64,000 nucleotides of DNA from assembly GCA_003282945.1 (NCBI GenBank), contig QBYG01000001.1, positions 1-64,000 on the forward strand. The letters are read 5' to 3'. This DNA comes from Pelagibacteraceae bacterium AG-325-E23 (GTDB lineage: Bacteria; Pseudomonadota; Alphaproteobacteria; Pelagibacterales; Pelagibacteraceae). The notes under the pieces are model-generated. The model did no database searches. It was not told the origin of the DNA and saw only the letters and a list, made by a program, of their open reading frames with translations. Both the position numbers and the translations under genes were made by a program. How positions within the stretch are numbered: the stretch's first letter is position 1; each line of letters opens with the position of its first letter. Below, piece by piece: positions 24,825 to 34,436 of the stretch.

Positions 24825-25745
24825 ATGAAAAGATCTACTAAAATAACATCAATAATAGTAATTTTTTTTCTAATTATTGCAGGTGTGATCATTGCTAGGA
24901 CAATGATTGGAAACCACTTTAAAAAAAAATTTAGCAAAAGACCACCACCGGGTATTATAGTTAAAACAGTTGAGCAAAGAAAATTTCAAAATATCATTGA
25001 AACCTTTGGAACAGCTGTTCCAATTAAAACACAGTCATACAATATTGAAAAATACGAAATTCTAGAAGAAATCAAATATAATACCAAAGTTAAGTCTGGT
25101 GATGTTATCGCAAAATTAAAAAATAGAACTATAGTAGCACCTTTCGATGGAGTAATTGGTAAAAGAAACTTTTCTGATGATATTAATGTTTCGGAAAGTT
25201 CTGTTGTAATTGATATCGAGGACGCTTCATCTTTATTTATTGATGTTGATGTTCCAGAGGTATTCGCACCGTTCGTAAGAAAAGGACTTGGTGTTGATGT
25301 AAAATTTTCTGGTAATAAAGATAAAACTTACAACGGAATAGTAGACTCTTTAGCTAGCAAAATTGATGTTAGCAATAGATCTTTAAGACTTAGAGTTAAA
25401 ATGCAAAATTCAAATTCTGAGATTTTACCTGGTGCTTTAATGGAAGTCACAATAAAATATAATGAGAGAGTTTCGTTAGGAATACCAGATACAAGTCTAA
25501 TCTTAGAAGGTAACAAGGTTTATATTTATAAAGTAGACAATGAGAATGTAACTAAAAGAGTTGAGGTCACTGTTGGTAACAGAAACAAAGGTTATCTTGA
25601 AGTAGAGTCAGGTTTAAATGAGGGTGACATAGTTGTTGCTGAAGGATTAAAAAAAGTAAGACCCAATGGAAAAATTAAACCTATTAAAGATGGCGAAAAA
25701 AAAAGTAAGTCTAGTTGGGGAAAAAAAGAAAATAAAAGTAAATAA
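24825..25745 (+). CDS. RND efflux periplasmic adaptor, lacking the alpha-hairpin
   Basis: A 306-residue membrane-fusion protein with an N-terminal membrane anchor (about 8-28) and periplasmic domains. The two lipoyl half-motifs, GDVIAKL (92-98) and IVAPFDGVIGKR (103-114), are separated by only four residues; adaptors that contact TolC normally carry a long helical hairpin there. The beta-barrel domain follows (FIDVDVPEVFAPFVRKG), then the membrane-proximal domain and a basic tail. It is 2 bases after sseA and 4 before the pump gene. The frame shows no interruption around the junction. Confidence 0.88.
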   Translation: MKRSTKITSIIVIFFLIIAGVIIARTMIGNHFKKKFSKRPPPGIIVKTVEQRKFQNIIETFGTAVPIKTQSYNIEKYEILEEIKYNTKVKSGDVIAKLKNRTIVAPFDGVIGKRNFSDDINVSESSVVIDIEDASSLFIDVDVPEVFAPFVRKGLGVDVKFSGNKDKTYNGIVDSLASKIDVSNRSLRLRVKMQNSNSEILPGALMEVTIKYNERVSLGIPDTSLILEGNKVYIYKVDNENVTKRVEVTVGNRNKGYLEVESGLNEGDIVVAEGLKKVRPNGKIKPIKDGEKKSKSSWGKKENKSK

Positions 25746-25749
25746 TTAA

Positions 25750-28700
25750 ATGTATTTAACTGATGTTAGTATTAGGAGACCTGCATTGTCATGGGTACTA
25801 TCTTTGATATTGGTCGTCTTCGGAACTTTTGTTTTTTCGAAGTTACCTGTGAGAGAACTCCCATCTGGTCTGCAACCCCCTGTGGTTCAAGTTCAAGTTG
25901 AATATGCCTCAGCGTCAGCCCCTATTGTTGATGAAGAGGTAACACAAGTAATAGAGGAAGTTATAGGTGGTGCAGAGGGAATAAAAAATATAGACGCTAA
26001 ATCAGAAAATGGAAAAAGTACTATAAATATCGAATTTGACACTGATATTGACCTTGATAATGCCGCAAATGATGTAAGAGAGAGAGTTGCAAGAATTGTC
26101 GGAAGATTACCAGCAGAGTCTGAGGCCCCTAGAATACTTAAACAATCTGCAGGTTTTACAACTACAATGTGGCTTGCTTTATCCTCAGAAACCTGGAGTG
26201 ATCTTGAGCTTGGAGATTATGCAGAACGATATTTAGTTGATCAGTTTTCTAGCATTAAAAATGTTGGCCGAATAAGAACAGGTGGCCTTAGGGAACAGAG
26301 TATAAGAGTATGGATAGATCCAATCAAATTAGCTGCAAATAATTTAACTATTCAAGAAGTAGAAAGGTCTTTAAGAAATGAAAATGTTAGATTACCTGCA
26401 GGTACACTTGAAGCTGAAAATATAGATTTAACGATTAATATTGATAAATCATACAATGACTTAGAAAAGCTTAAGGGGCTACCAATTAAGAAGGCTAAAG
26501 ACAACATAGTAAGACTATCGGATATTGCAAATTTAGAATTAGGTCCTGTCACAGAGAAAGTTTTATTTAGAGCTCAAAGTAAAGGAGCATTAAATTTAAA
26601 AACCATGGGTATAGGAATTTATGCAAGAAGTGGGGCTTCAACTGTTGAATTATCAAAAGATATCGAAAAAAAAATCAAAGAAATTAGAAAAACTTTACCT
26701 GGTGACTTAAATCTGGAAATAGCTTTTAATAGAGCTACATATATTGGCGAAGCAATAAATGAGGTTTATAAAACTTTAGCTATAGCTTTTATACTTGTCG
26801 TAATAATAATTTATTTATTTTTAGGAAATTTAAAAGCAGTTATTGTTCCTGCAATAGCCTTACCTGTAAGTCTAATTGCAACATTCTTAGGATTATATAT
26901 CTTTGATTTATCGATTAATATATTTGTCTTATTAAGTTTTATATTAGCAATTGGAATTATCACTGATGACTCAGTCATTATGACTGATGCAATATATAGA
27001 AGAATTGAAAATGGTGAGACACCGTTGGTAGCAGCATATAAAGGCTCAAAACAAATTACATTTGCAATTATTGCAACAACTCTTATTTTGGTTGCAGTAT
27101 TTTTGCCACTGATTTTCATTGAAGGTATTGCTGGAACTTTATTTAAAGAAACTGCAATAGCACTATCATTTGCAATAGTAGTGTCATCATTTGTTGCTCT
27201 AACACTTTCGCCAATGCTTGGTAGTAAATTTCTTGATAAAAAGAAAAAGTCTAATTTCTTAACAAGAGGATTTGATAAATTTTTTCAAGGTTTTTTAAAA
27301 TTTTACACTGAGACATTAGGATTTTGGATGAATAAGAAGAAAACAATAATAACCTTCATAATTTTTATTATAGTTGCCTCTGGGGCTTTGTATAACTATA
27401 CAAAAAAAGAATTGTTACCGTTAGAAGATCGTGGGGTTTATTTAGTTATAGGATTTACTGATGAAGGTAGCTCATTCCAATATACTCAAAAAAGGGCGGA
27501 GGATGTGGAAAAAAGACTTATTCCACTACTTGATGGCGATAATAGTCCATACAATAGATTTTTAATGATAGTTCCAGGTTTTGGCTCTGAAAATAGCTTC
27601 TTAATTATCTCACTTTTAGATAATTGGAAAAATAGAAAACAGAATTCTCAAACAATAATGAGGCAAGCAATTGGAAAAATAGTTACGGTACCTCAAACAC
27701 TAGCTTTTCCAATTTCTCCTCAGTCCATAAGAGTTTCTAGTTACAATAAGCCTGTTCAAATGGTTATTTATGGAAATACTTATGAAGAGCTAGAACAAAT
27801 ACAGTCTCAAGTTATTAGAATGTTAAGAAAGAACAGGAATTTATCAAGACTTGAGTCTGACTACACAAGAAATAAACCTGAAGTAAATATTAAAATAAAC
27901 AAAAATAAAGCAAAAGACCTAGGGATATCTACTGAAGCAATTGGTCAAACTTTAGAAACTTTGTATGGCGGTAAAACAGTCACAAAATTTAATAAACTTG
28001 GAAAAGAATACCCAATTATTTTACAACAATATTTAGATGACAGAAAAAATAAAGAAAGTTTAAGTAAAATATTTGTTCGATCAGAAAAAACTGGTAACTT
28101 AGTTTCACTCTCTAATCTTGTTGAGTTTAATGAGAAAGGAACAGCAAGTAAGTTGTCAAGATATAACAGACAACGTGCTGTAACAATATCCGCTAACATA
28201 AGTGAAGGCTATACTTTAGCTGAAGCAATTAATTATTTAGAGGAAACGATGACAAATGTTGCTCCAGATAAACAAATTACCTGGAAAGGAAAATCAGAAG
28301 AATTAAAAGAAACAAGTAATGAACTTTATATTATATTTGCTTTAGCATTGTTGACTGCTTATCTTGTAATGTCAGCTACTTTTAATTCGTTTATCCACCC
28401 ATTTATAATTATATTAACTGTTCCTCTTGCAGTATTTGGAGGGTTAATATTTATTCTATTCTTAAATTCATCAATAAATATATTTTCACAAATAGCCTTA
28501 GTAATACTCATTGGTATTTCAACAAAAAATAGTATTCTTATAGTTGATTACGCAAATCAATTAAGAACTAAAGGTAAAGAAATTGAAAAAGCAGTAAAAG
28601 AAGCCTGCAGTTTAAGATTTAGACCAATTATAATGACATCCCTAAGTACAATGATTGCGATGTTGCCTTTAGTCATTGGGAATATTGGCCCAGGGGCTGG

Positions 28701-28860
28701 AGAAGGTTCGAGACTTGCTGTAGGTGCAACTATACTTGGTGGAATGATAATTTCTACCTTCTTTACTTTATATGTAACTCCGACTATGTATTTAACTTTA
28801 GCGAAAAATACGAAGAGAATTGATGCAGTTGATATAGAGCTTAAAAAACAATTAAACTAA
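25750..28860 (+). CDS. RND-family efflux pump (AcrB/MdtB-like)
   Basis: A 1036-residue proton-driven inner-membrane transporter with two homologous halves, each with six membrane helices and a large periplasmic loop. The proton-relay residues are Asp406 and Asp407 in helix 4 (GIITDDSVIMTD) and Lys926 in helix 10 (GISTKNSILIVDYANQ). The N-terminus ISIRRPALSWVLSL-type opening (here VSIRRPALSWVLSL) is a hydrophobe/amphiphile RND hallmark. No outer-membrane TolC gene is nearby. Substrate unknown; drugs, lipids or bile-like compounds are typical of the family. Confidence 0.95.
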   Translation: MYLTDVSIRRPALSWVLSLILVVFGTFVFSKLPVRELPSGLQPPVVQVQVEYASASAPIVDEEVTQVIEEVIGGAEGIKNIDAKSENGKSTINIEFDTDIDLDNAANDVRERVARIVGRLPAESEAPRILKQSAGFTTTMWLALSSETWSDLELGDYAERYLVDQFSSIKNVGRIRTGGLREQSIRVWIDPIKLAANNLTIQEVERSLRNENVRLPAGTLEAENIDLTINIDKSYNDLEKLKGLPIKKAKDNIVRLSDIANLELGPVTEKVLFRAQSKGALNLKTMGIGIYARSGASTVELSKDIEKKIKEIRKTLPGDLNLEIAFNRATYIGEAINEVYKTLAIAFILVVIIIYLFLGNLKAVIVPAIALPVSLIATFLGLYIFDLSINIFVLLSFILAIGIITDDSVIMTDAIYRRIENGETPLVAAYKGSKQITFAIIATTLILVAVFLPLIFIEGIAGTLFKETAIALSFAIVVSSFVALTLSPMLGSKFLDKKKKSNFLTRGFDKFFQGFLKFYTETLGFWMNKKKTIITFIIFIIVASGALYNYTKKELLPLEDRGVYLVIGFTDEGSSFQYTQKRAEDVEKRLIPLLDGDNSPYNRFLMIVPGFGSENSFLIISLLDNWKNRKQNSQTIMRQAIGKIVTVPQTLAFPISPQSIRVSSYNKPVQMVIYGNTYEELEQIQSQVIRMLRKNRNLSRLESDYTRNKPEVNIKINKNKAKDLGISTEAIGQTLETLYGGKTVTKFNKLGKEYPIILQQYLDDRKNKESLSKIFVRSEKTGNLVSLSNLVEFNEKGTASKLSRYNRQRAVTISANISEGYTLAEAINYLEETMTNVAPDKQITWKGKSEELKETSNELYIIFALALLTAYLVMSATFNSFIHPFIIILTVPLAVFGGLIFILFLNSSINIFSQIALVILIGISTKNSILIVDYANQLRTKGKEIEKAVKEACSLRFRPIIMTSLSTMIAMLPLVIGNIGPGAGEGSRLAVGATILGGMIISTFFTLYVTPTMYLTLAKNTKRIDAVDIELKKQLN

Positions 28861-29456
28861 AATATAATATATTTTTTAGTAGTAAGTGATTTTCGACAAT
28901 TGTTAAGCTGTGCCTTGTATTTCTTAGACTGATTTTCAACTTTTTTTGCTAAAAGAATAATTTTTTGATTCTTTTTATAATTTTTGTAATTTCCCCAACC
29001 CTCATGATAAGCAACATATTGTTTAAAAGCATCACTTTTTGGGATTTTTAGGATCTTTTCTGTTTTGTTTGTATACCAACCAATAAAATCTACACTATCT
29101 CTAAATCTTGTCCTAGTTGCATATTTGTTTCCTGTTTCCTCTTTGTATTGCTTCCAGGTTCCTCTAATTGCTTGAGAATAACCAAAAGAACTTGACGGTC
29201 TTTTATAAGGAATAACTTTAAATAATTTTTGTCTAGGTGGTTTTGCCAACCAATCAAAATCTGACTCCATTTTAATTATAGCAAGTTGCAAATTAATAGG
29301 AGTGCCCCATTTTTCTTCAGTTTTTTTGGCATGTTTATACCAAAAATATCTTTCAGAAAAAATTGAACATCCATCAGCAGTATTTTTAGGAATTGAGGAG
29401 CAAGCAGAAACTATAAAAAAAATTAAAAATAAATATATATTTTTGTTTCGAATCAT
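28857..29456 (-). CDS. Lytic-transglycosylase-like lipoprotein
   Basis: A 199-residue protein with a lipobox (IVSACSS, lipidated Cys near residue 19) and a lysozyme-like fold. The putative catalytic Glu is in IKMESDFDWLA. SSSFGYSQAIRGTWKQY and AYHEGWGNYK are soluble-lytic-transglycosylase (SLT-like) patterns. It would cut peptidoglycan glycan strands while anchored in a membrane. It converges on the RND pump gene (4-base overlap) and lies just downstream of the nuclease gene. Confidence 0.8.
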   Translation of the reverse strand: MIRNKNIYLFLIFFIVSACSSIPKNTADGCSIFSERYFWYKHAKKTEEKWGTPINLQLAIIKMESDFDWLAKPPRQKLFKVIPYKRPSSSFGYSQAIRGTWKQYKEETGNKYATRTRFRDSVDFIGWYTNKTEKILKIPKSDAFKQYVAYHEGWGNYKNYKKNQKIILLAKKVENQSKKYKAQLNNCRKSLTTKKYIIF

Positions 29457-29464
29457 TTTGAATA

Positions 29465-29980
29465 TTATCTATTTTTTTTTCTCCATATCCAAGGATATTC
29501 GAATTGCATTTGCCATAAACCCAAGGAAGATTTTTTTGCATAAATCTGGTGTTTTCTAAATTTTCCATTTGAATATTTAGGATAATCAAATGCATAACCA
29601 TTTTTGACCATAAAAACTGAGAGACTTTTACTTTTTATAAAACATTCTCCAATTAACCTACTATATTGATCTTTATTTTTTTCTATTCGACAATTGACAA
29701 TCTGATTTCCAATTTTTTCAATAAGTTTTTCTTTGGATAGCTTTCCACATAGAATTTTGACATTATTTAGAACACATAATTGTTTTTTTCCAAAAAAATA
29801 GCTTTCAGGGGCATCAATTCCACTAAAACGAATTTTCTTATTGTTAATTTTGAGTGTATCGCCATCTATAATTTTTGCCTTGCCAGAAATTAAAAAATAA
29901 TTATGGTCTGAAGAAACTGAGGGAATATTATTAAGTAAGAAAAAAAAAAAACTAATTAAAATCAGTTTTTGCTTTTTCAT
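29465..29980 (-). CDS. Exported thermonuclease-like (SNase) protein
   Basis: A 171-residue protein with a signal peptide (Phe-rich core, cut near residue 24) and a staphylococcal-nuclease OB fold: AKIIDGDTLKINNKKIRFSG, GIDAPES, and SRLIGECF. The tail YPKYSNGKFRKHQIYAKKSS matches alphaproteobacterial SNase proteins. It probably cuts nucleic acid in the periplasm and could feed nutrient salvage. The start overlaps the end of the DUF1476 gene by 29 bases, across an A11-like run, so the two genes are coupled. Confidence 0.88.
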   Translation of the reverse strand: MKKQKLILISFFFFLLNNIPSVSSDHNYFLISGKAKIIDGDTLKINNKKIRFSGIDAPESYFFGKKQLCVLNNVKILCGKLSKEKLIEKIGNQIVNCRIEKNKDQYSRLIGECFIKSKSLSVFMVKNGYAFDYPKYSNGKFRKHQIYAKKSSLGLWQMQFEYPWIWRKKNR

Positions 29981-30260
29981 TTAATTCGTCCATTTTTTTT
30001 CGTAGATCTTCATCTGAGATGTTTTTTTCTTTTAAATCCTCTTTAATTTTTCGAAAAACATCTTGATCTCCTGCTTCAGCAAAATCTGCTTTTATTACTG
30101 ATTGAATGTACTCTTTTTCTTGATCTGAATTAAAACTTAATATTTGAGATACCCATTCTCCCAAATATTTGTTTCGTCTGGCACTAACTTTGAATTGAAG
30201 CTCTTGATCGTGAGCAAATTTCTTTTCAAAACTTTTTTTTCTATCTTCAAATGAACTCAT
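29952..30260 (-). CDS. DUF1476 protein, F1-ATPase zeta-inhibitor-like
   Basis: A 102-residue, highly charged helical protein. FEDRKKSFEKKFAHDQEL and ARRNKYLGEWVSQIL are DUF1476 hallmarks. In Paracoccus denitrificans the homologue (zeta subunit) binds F1 and blocks ATP hydrolysis; the N-terminal region is the inhibitory part. Whether this one inhibits is not readable here. The atpC gene is found at the far end of the window. It is divergent from gpmA and overlaps the nuclease gene by 29 bases. Confidence 0.9.
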   Translation of the reverse strand: MSSFEDRKKSFEKKFAHDQELQFKVSARRNKYLGEWVSQILSFNSDQEKEYIQSVIKADFAEAGDQDVFRKIKEDLKEKNISDEDLRKKMDELNEKAKTDFN

Positions 30261-30324
30261 TTCAACAAATTAAAAATATTTAGCTTTATGTCAATCTAAT
30301 TTAATTTATATTTATGGTAAATTT

Positions 30325-31035
30325 ATGAATAATTTAATACTTGTTAGACACGGACAAAGTGAATGGAACCTTGAAAACCGTTTTACTGGCTGGGTGGATG
30401 TGGGTTTAGCTGCTAATGGCAAACTAGAGGCTTGTAAGGCAGGAGAATTAATTAAGGAATTGAACCTTGAATTATCCTATTTTTATACATCCTTGCAGAC
30501 AAGATCGATTGAGACACTAAATTTAATACTCAATACAATGAGAATTAAAGATCAAGATGTTGTTAATGCTTGGGAATTAAACGAGAGGCACTATGGTGCT
30601 TTAACAGGTTTAAATAAAGACGAAATGAAAAAACTTTATGGAGAGGAAAAAATTCATACTTTTAGAAGATCTTGGGATCACCCACCAGAGCCACTTAAAA
30701 GAACAAGCCCATATCATCCTTTGAATATTGATATATATAAAAATGTTCCTAAAGATAAAATTCCAGATACAGAATCTTTAAAAAATACTTATGAAAGAGT
30801 AATACCTTTTTACAAAAAAAATATTGAACCTAAATTAGATAAAAACATTATTGTATCAGCTCATGGAAATTCAATCAGATCATTATGCAAATACTTATTT
30901 AATTTAGATAATAAAAAGATTTCGAGCTTAGAAATACCAACTGGTAATCCTTTATTGATTGAAACTGAAAAAGGAAACATTAAGAAAGTAAGATATTTAG
31001 ATAAGGATAGAGCAAAAGATCTTTTAGTTTTCTAA
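30325..31035 (+). CDS. gpmA: 2,3-bisphosphoglycerate-dependent phosphoglycerate mutase
   Basis: A 236-residue glycolytic/gluconeogenic enzyme that interconverts 3- and 2-phosphoglycerate. The phospho-accepting His9 is in LVRHGQSEWN, and His180 in SAHGNSIR completes the site. FTGWVDVGL, ERHYGALTGLNK and RRSWDHPPEPL are specific to the cofactor-dependent family. It is a single gene; its stop overlaps the convergent murU gene by 4 bases. Confidence 0.97.
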   Translation: MNNLILVRHGQSEWNLENRFTGWVDVGLAANGKLEACKAGELIKELNLELSYFYTSLQTRSIETLNLILNTMRIKDQDVVNAWELNERHYGALTGLNKDEMKKLYGEEKIHTFRRSWDHPPEPLKRTSPYHPLNIDIYKNVPKDKIPDTESLKNTYERVIPFYKKNIEPKLDKNIIVSAHGNSIRSLCKYLFNLDNKKISSLEIPTGNPLLIETEKGNIKKVRYLDKDRAKDLLVF

Positions 31036-31718
31036 ATAAATAATTTTTCGTATATTTCAAAATCAGTTAAATGCTTAAATTCACCTTTATGCTCATAACC
31101 GTAGAGTTTGCTTTCTCTCAAAAGTGCATCCCATATTTCAGATATAGGAAAATAATTTAATTGTTTATGAGATATTAAGTCCTTATTAAATATTTGACAT
31201 CCAGTATATTTAAAATTATTTATTTTTTCCTTATGAAGAATATTATTTTTTATCTCAAAATCTCCATTAAATCTTTTATCAAAACATGAAGAGTTATTTA
31301 CAATTAATAAAATGTTTTTAATTTTTCTTTCAAAGTAAATTTTTTCCATTGCATCAATTGAGTTAATATAACTATCATTCCAAATTGTATCTGGATTGAT
31401 TACTAGAACATCGTCCTCATTAGATTTATTTATAAGACTTAGAGTACCACCTCCTGTTCCTAAGATTGTCTCACCATCATCTACAATTTCAATATTTAAT
31501 GGGAAATTTTTACTATCAATAAAATCTATGATCTTTTCTTTTAAATAAAAAACATTAATTTTAATTTTTTCGATTTTTATTTTTATAAGAAAATTAATTG
31601 TATTTTCTAATAAGGTTTCATTTTTATAAACTATTAATGGCTTGGGCAAACTGTCTGTTATCGGTTGTACTCTCTTTCCAAATCCAGCGCAGAGTATTAG
31701 GGCAGTTTTAATTTTCAT
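31032..31718 (-). CDS. murU: Nucleotidyltransferase, MurU-like (MurNAc-1-P uridylyltransferase)
   Basis: A 228-residue sugar-1-phosphate nucleotidyltransferase. The N-terminal signature is ALILCAGFGKRVQP...LPKPL, followed by IVDDGETILGTGGG. With its neighbour AmgK it would convert MurNAc to UDP-MurNAc, bypassing de novo synthesis in cell-wall recycling. I chose ATG at 31718 (MKIKTALIL). The frame also opens at a TTG at 31742, but that would deepen the overlap with amgK from 11 to 35 bases and precede the usual N-terminus. Confidence 0.85.
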   Translation of the reverse strand: MKIKTALILCAGFGKRVQPITDSLPKPLIVYKNETLLENTINFLIKIKIEKIKINVFYLKEKIIDFIDSKNFPLNIEIVDDGETILGTGGGTLSLINKSNEDDVLVINPDTIWNDSYINSIDAMEKIYFERKIKNILLIVNNSSCFDKRFNGDFEIKNNILHKEKINNFKYTGCQIFNKDLISHKQLNYFPISEIWDALLRESKLYGYEHKGEFKHLTDFEIYEKLFI

Positions 31719-32658
31719 AAGACTTTCTAATTTTTCTATCAAAGTTTTTACTTAAAAGGTAATTTAAGTCTTTGAATATTGGATTATTCAGAGTTCTGTA
31801 ATCGATTAACTCCCATGCATGAGGTATAAGTTTAAGATATTTATTTTTTTTATCTCTTACAGATAATCTAGTAAATATGCCAATTATTTTTAAATTCCTT
31901 AAGACAGATAAGATCTCAAAATCATTTTTGAACTTTTTAAGATTTAATTGTTTATTTTTTTTTATGAATTCATCAAAAATATATTTTTTAGTCTTAATGT
32001 CTGTTTTAAACCTGACATCATCGATAAGAGAAGCTAAATCATATGCAATATTGCCATAGACAGCATCTTGACTATCTATCAGCCCTAAACCTTTTTTAGT
32101 TATCATTAAATTAGATATATGAAAATCTCGATGTACAAAAACTTTATTTTTATAATAGATATTGTTTAGTAATTTTTTAAATATCTTATTAAATTTAATT
32201 TTTAAAATTCTACTTTTTCCTCTTTTAACATATTTTGGCAAATACCAGTCTAAAAATAAATTAGACTCATCTAATAATTTTTTTAATGAATAATCTGGCA
32301 CTTTATAGTTAGTTTTCAAAAATGTTTTTTGATATTTAGTTTTTATATTTTTGATACTGATTAATAAATTTATAATTTTTTTATAGTAAATTTTTTTATT
32401 TATTGATTTTTTTTGAAATTTTTTAAAAACCGTTAAATCACCAAAATCTTCAATCTCAATGTAATTATTTTTATAATTCTGGGATATTAATCTTGGGGCT
32501 AAAATATTTTTTTTAATTAATATTTTATTAATAGCATCGTATTCTAACAAATTACTTTTTTTGTTTTTTACACAATGAACAAGAATATTTTTTTTTCCTC
32601 TATAAAAATTTCTAAATGATGCATCTCCTGTTAGTTTTTTTAATTTATTTAAATTCAT
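31708..32658 (-). CDS. amgK: AmgK-like anomeric sugar kinase (aminoglycoside phosphotransferase fold)
   Basis: A 316-residue kinase-fold protein. The catalytic loop is HRDFHISNLM, and the metal-binding segment is LIDSQDAVYGNIAYDLASL. The N-terminus LKKLTGDASFRNFYRG matches the TGDAS(F/Y)R start typical of AmgK, which phosphorylates MurNAc at C1. It sits between tsaE and murU, the conserved alphaproteobacterial order, with 14- and 11-base overlaps. Together with ampG elsewhere in this window it suggests muropeptide recycling. Very AT-rich, but without frame breaks. Confidence 0.88.
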   Translation of the reverse strand: MNLNKLKKLTGDASFRNFYRGKKNILVHCVKNKKSNLLEYDAINKILIKKNILAPRLISQNYKNNYIEIEDFGDLTVFKKFQKKSINKKIYYKKIINLLISIKNIKTKYQKTFLKTNYKVPDYSLKKLLDESNLFLDWYLPKYVKRGKSRILKIKFNKIFKKLLNNIYYKNKVFVHRDFHISNLMITKKGLGLIDSQDAVYGNIAYDLASLIDDVRFKTDIKTKKYIFDEFIKKNKQLNLKKFKNDFEILSVLRNLKIIGIFTRLSVRDKKNKYLKLIPHAWELIDYRTLNNPIFKDLNYLLSKNFDRKIRKSYEN

Positions 32659-33124
32659 TAATTATTTTTTTGTTTTTTGAAATTACTGTAAGATAACGCT
32701 CAGTATAGTTTTCATTATATTTAAAGATTAAGCTAATACTATTTTTTATTTTTAGTTTTTTTATAATTTCTGGCCATTCAACTAGGGTTATCTGTTTTTC
32801 TAAATTTTCTTGGATACCTAAGTTATTTAGCTCTTTTTCATTTTTAATTCTGTATAAATCGAAATGCTTTATTAAAATTTTTTTTATCTGATACTCATTA
32901 GTAATATTAAAAGTAGGACTAGGAACTTCTGATAATTTCTGTCTATTTATTCTTTGAAGTGAATTAATAATATATTTTATGAAAGTTGTTTTTCCTACGC
33001 CTAGATTACCGGTTAAAAGTATGAAATCTCCTAAATTAATATGCCTACAAAGACGTTCAGCTATAAGTTTAGTATCTTTTTCTTTAGAAATATTTATTTT
33101 GCCACTTCTAGTAGCGATAAGCAT
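32645..33124 (-). CDS. tsaE: tRNA threonylcarbamoyladenosine synthesis ATPase TsaE
   Basis: A 159-residue P-loop protein that works with TsaB and TsaD to form t6A37 on ANN-decoding tRNAs. Walker A is [11 protein letters not shown], and [12 protein letters not shown] and HFDLYRI are TsaE hallmarks. The start overlaps ahcY by 17 bases, and the end overlaps amgK by 14. Length is typical. Confidence 0.93.
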   Translation of the reverse strand: MLIATRSGKINISKEKDTKLIAERLCRHINLGDFILLTGNLGVGKTTFIKYIINSLQRINRQKLSEVPSPTFNITNEYQIKKILIKHFDLYRIKNEKELNNLGIQENLEKQITLVEWPEIIKKLKIKNSISLIFKYNENYTERYLTVISKNKKIINEFK

Positions 33125-34394
33125 GAGGCTTGTATGGTCCCTCTGGCGTTACACTTATATAGTCAGCTTGCTCTTTCGATAGTGGTGTTAATTTTGCACC
33201 AACTTTATCCAAGTGAAGCCTTGCTACCTTTTCATCTAAGTGTTTAGGAAGCACATAAACTTTATTTTCATAGTTATCTGAATTATTCCAAAGCTCAATT
33301 TGAGCAATAACTTGGTTGGTAAATGATGCACTCATAACAAAACTTGGGTGACCAGTTCCACAACCTAAATTTACAAGTCTTCCCTCAGCTAGCAAAATTA
33401 ATCTTTTATCATCTGGGAATGTTATTTCGTGAACTTGAGGTTTTACTTCATCCCATTTATAATTTTTCAATGCCTCAACTTGAATTTCATTATCAAAGTG
33501 TCCAATGTTACATAGAATAGATCTGTCTTTCATAGCTCTCATATGATCTGCTGTTACTACATCTTTATTTCCAGTTGCAGTTACAACAATATCTGCTTGA
33601 CCTATCACTTCATCCATTAATACTACTTCGTAACCTTCCATAGCAGCTTGCAATGCGCAAATAGGATCAGTTTCCGTTACTAAAACTCTTGCTCCACTTT
33701 GTCTTAAAGATGCTGCACTACCTTTTCCAACATCACCAAAGCCTGCAACGATTGCAACTTTTCCTGACATCATTACATCAGTAGCTCTTTTAATTCCATC
33801 AACTAAACTTTCTCTACACCCATATAAGTTATCGAATTTTGATTTTGTTACTGAGTCGTTAACATTAATTGCTGGCACTAACAATTGTCCTTGTTCTTCC
33901 ATTTTTTTAAGCGCTAAAACACCTGTTGTTGTTTCTTCGCTTAAGCCTTTTATACCTTTTAATAAATCTTTATAATCCTTATGCATAAGAGCAGTAAGAT
34001 CTCCACCGTCATCTAAAATCATGTTAGGTATCCAATCTTTTTTGCCTTCAATAGTTTGTTTAACGCACCACCAATATTCTTCCTCTGTTTCACCCTTCCA
34101 AGCAAATACTGGGATACCAGCTTTTGCAATCGCTGCTGCTGCATGATCTTGTGTTGAAAATATATTGCATGAAGACCATCTACATTCTGCACCTAAATCG
34201 ACTAAAGTTTCAATCAAAACTGCAGTTTGAATTGTCATATGAAGACAACCTAAAATTCTTGCACCTTTAAGAGGATTTTTGCCTTTATATTCTGCTCTTA
34301 CTGCCATTAATCCTGGCATTTCAGTCTCTGCTAGAGAGATTTCTTTTCTTCCAAATTCTGCTTCGTTAATATCTTTTACTTTATAATCTGTCAT
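33108..34394 (-). CDS. ahcY: Adenosylhomocysteinase (SAH hydrolase)
   Basis: A 428-residue NAD-dependent enzyme that splits S-adenosylhomocysteine into adenosine and homocysteine, clearing the product of SAM methylations. The NAD site is [12 protein letters not shown], with [16 protein letters not shown] and [13 protein letters not shown] near the N-terminus and the C-terminal [10 protein letters not shown] conserved. It follows chvG by 42 bases, in the same orientation. In many alphaproteobacteria hprK, a PTS EIIA and HPr lie between those two genes; here they are absent. No riboswitch is visible in the 42-base gap. Confidence 0.97.
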   Translation of the reverse strand: MTDYKVKDINEAEFGRKEISLAETEMPGLMAVRAEYKGKNPLKGARILGCLHMTIQTAVLIETLVDLGAECRWSSCNIFSTQDHAAAAIAKAGIPVFAWKGETEEEYWWCVKQTIEGKKDWIPNMILDDGGDLTALMHKDYKDLLKGIKGLSEETTTGVLALKKMEEQGQLLVPAINVNDSVTKSKFDNLYGCRESLVDGIKRATDVMMSGKVAIVAGFGDVGKGSAASLRQSGARVLVTETDPICALQAAMEGYEVVLMDEVIGQADIVVTATGNKDVVTADHMRAMKDRSILCNIGHFDNEIQVEALKNYKWDEVKPQVHEITFPDDKRLILLAEGRLVNLGCGTGHPSFVMSASFTNQVIAQIELWNNSDNYENKVYVLPKHLDEKVARLHLDKVGAKLTPLSKEQADYISVTPEGPYKPHAYRY

Positions 34395-34436
34395 AAGCTA
34401 GGGCTTGTAGCAACTTTATTTATATTAATCAACTTT

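Noticed and set aside
31719..31742. Extended murU start at a TTG
   Set aside because: The ATG at 31718 begins the normal nucleotidyltransferase N-terminus; the extension only deepens the overlap with amgK.
34395..34436. A SAM- or SAH-type riboswitch before ahcY
   Set aside because: Only 42 bases are available and I could not match any known SAH or SAM/SAH motif; a small GCTA/TAGC stem is not enough.
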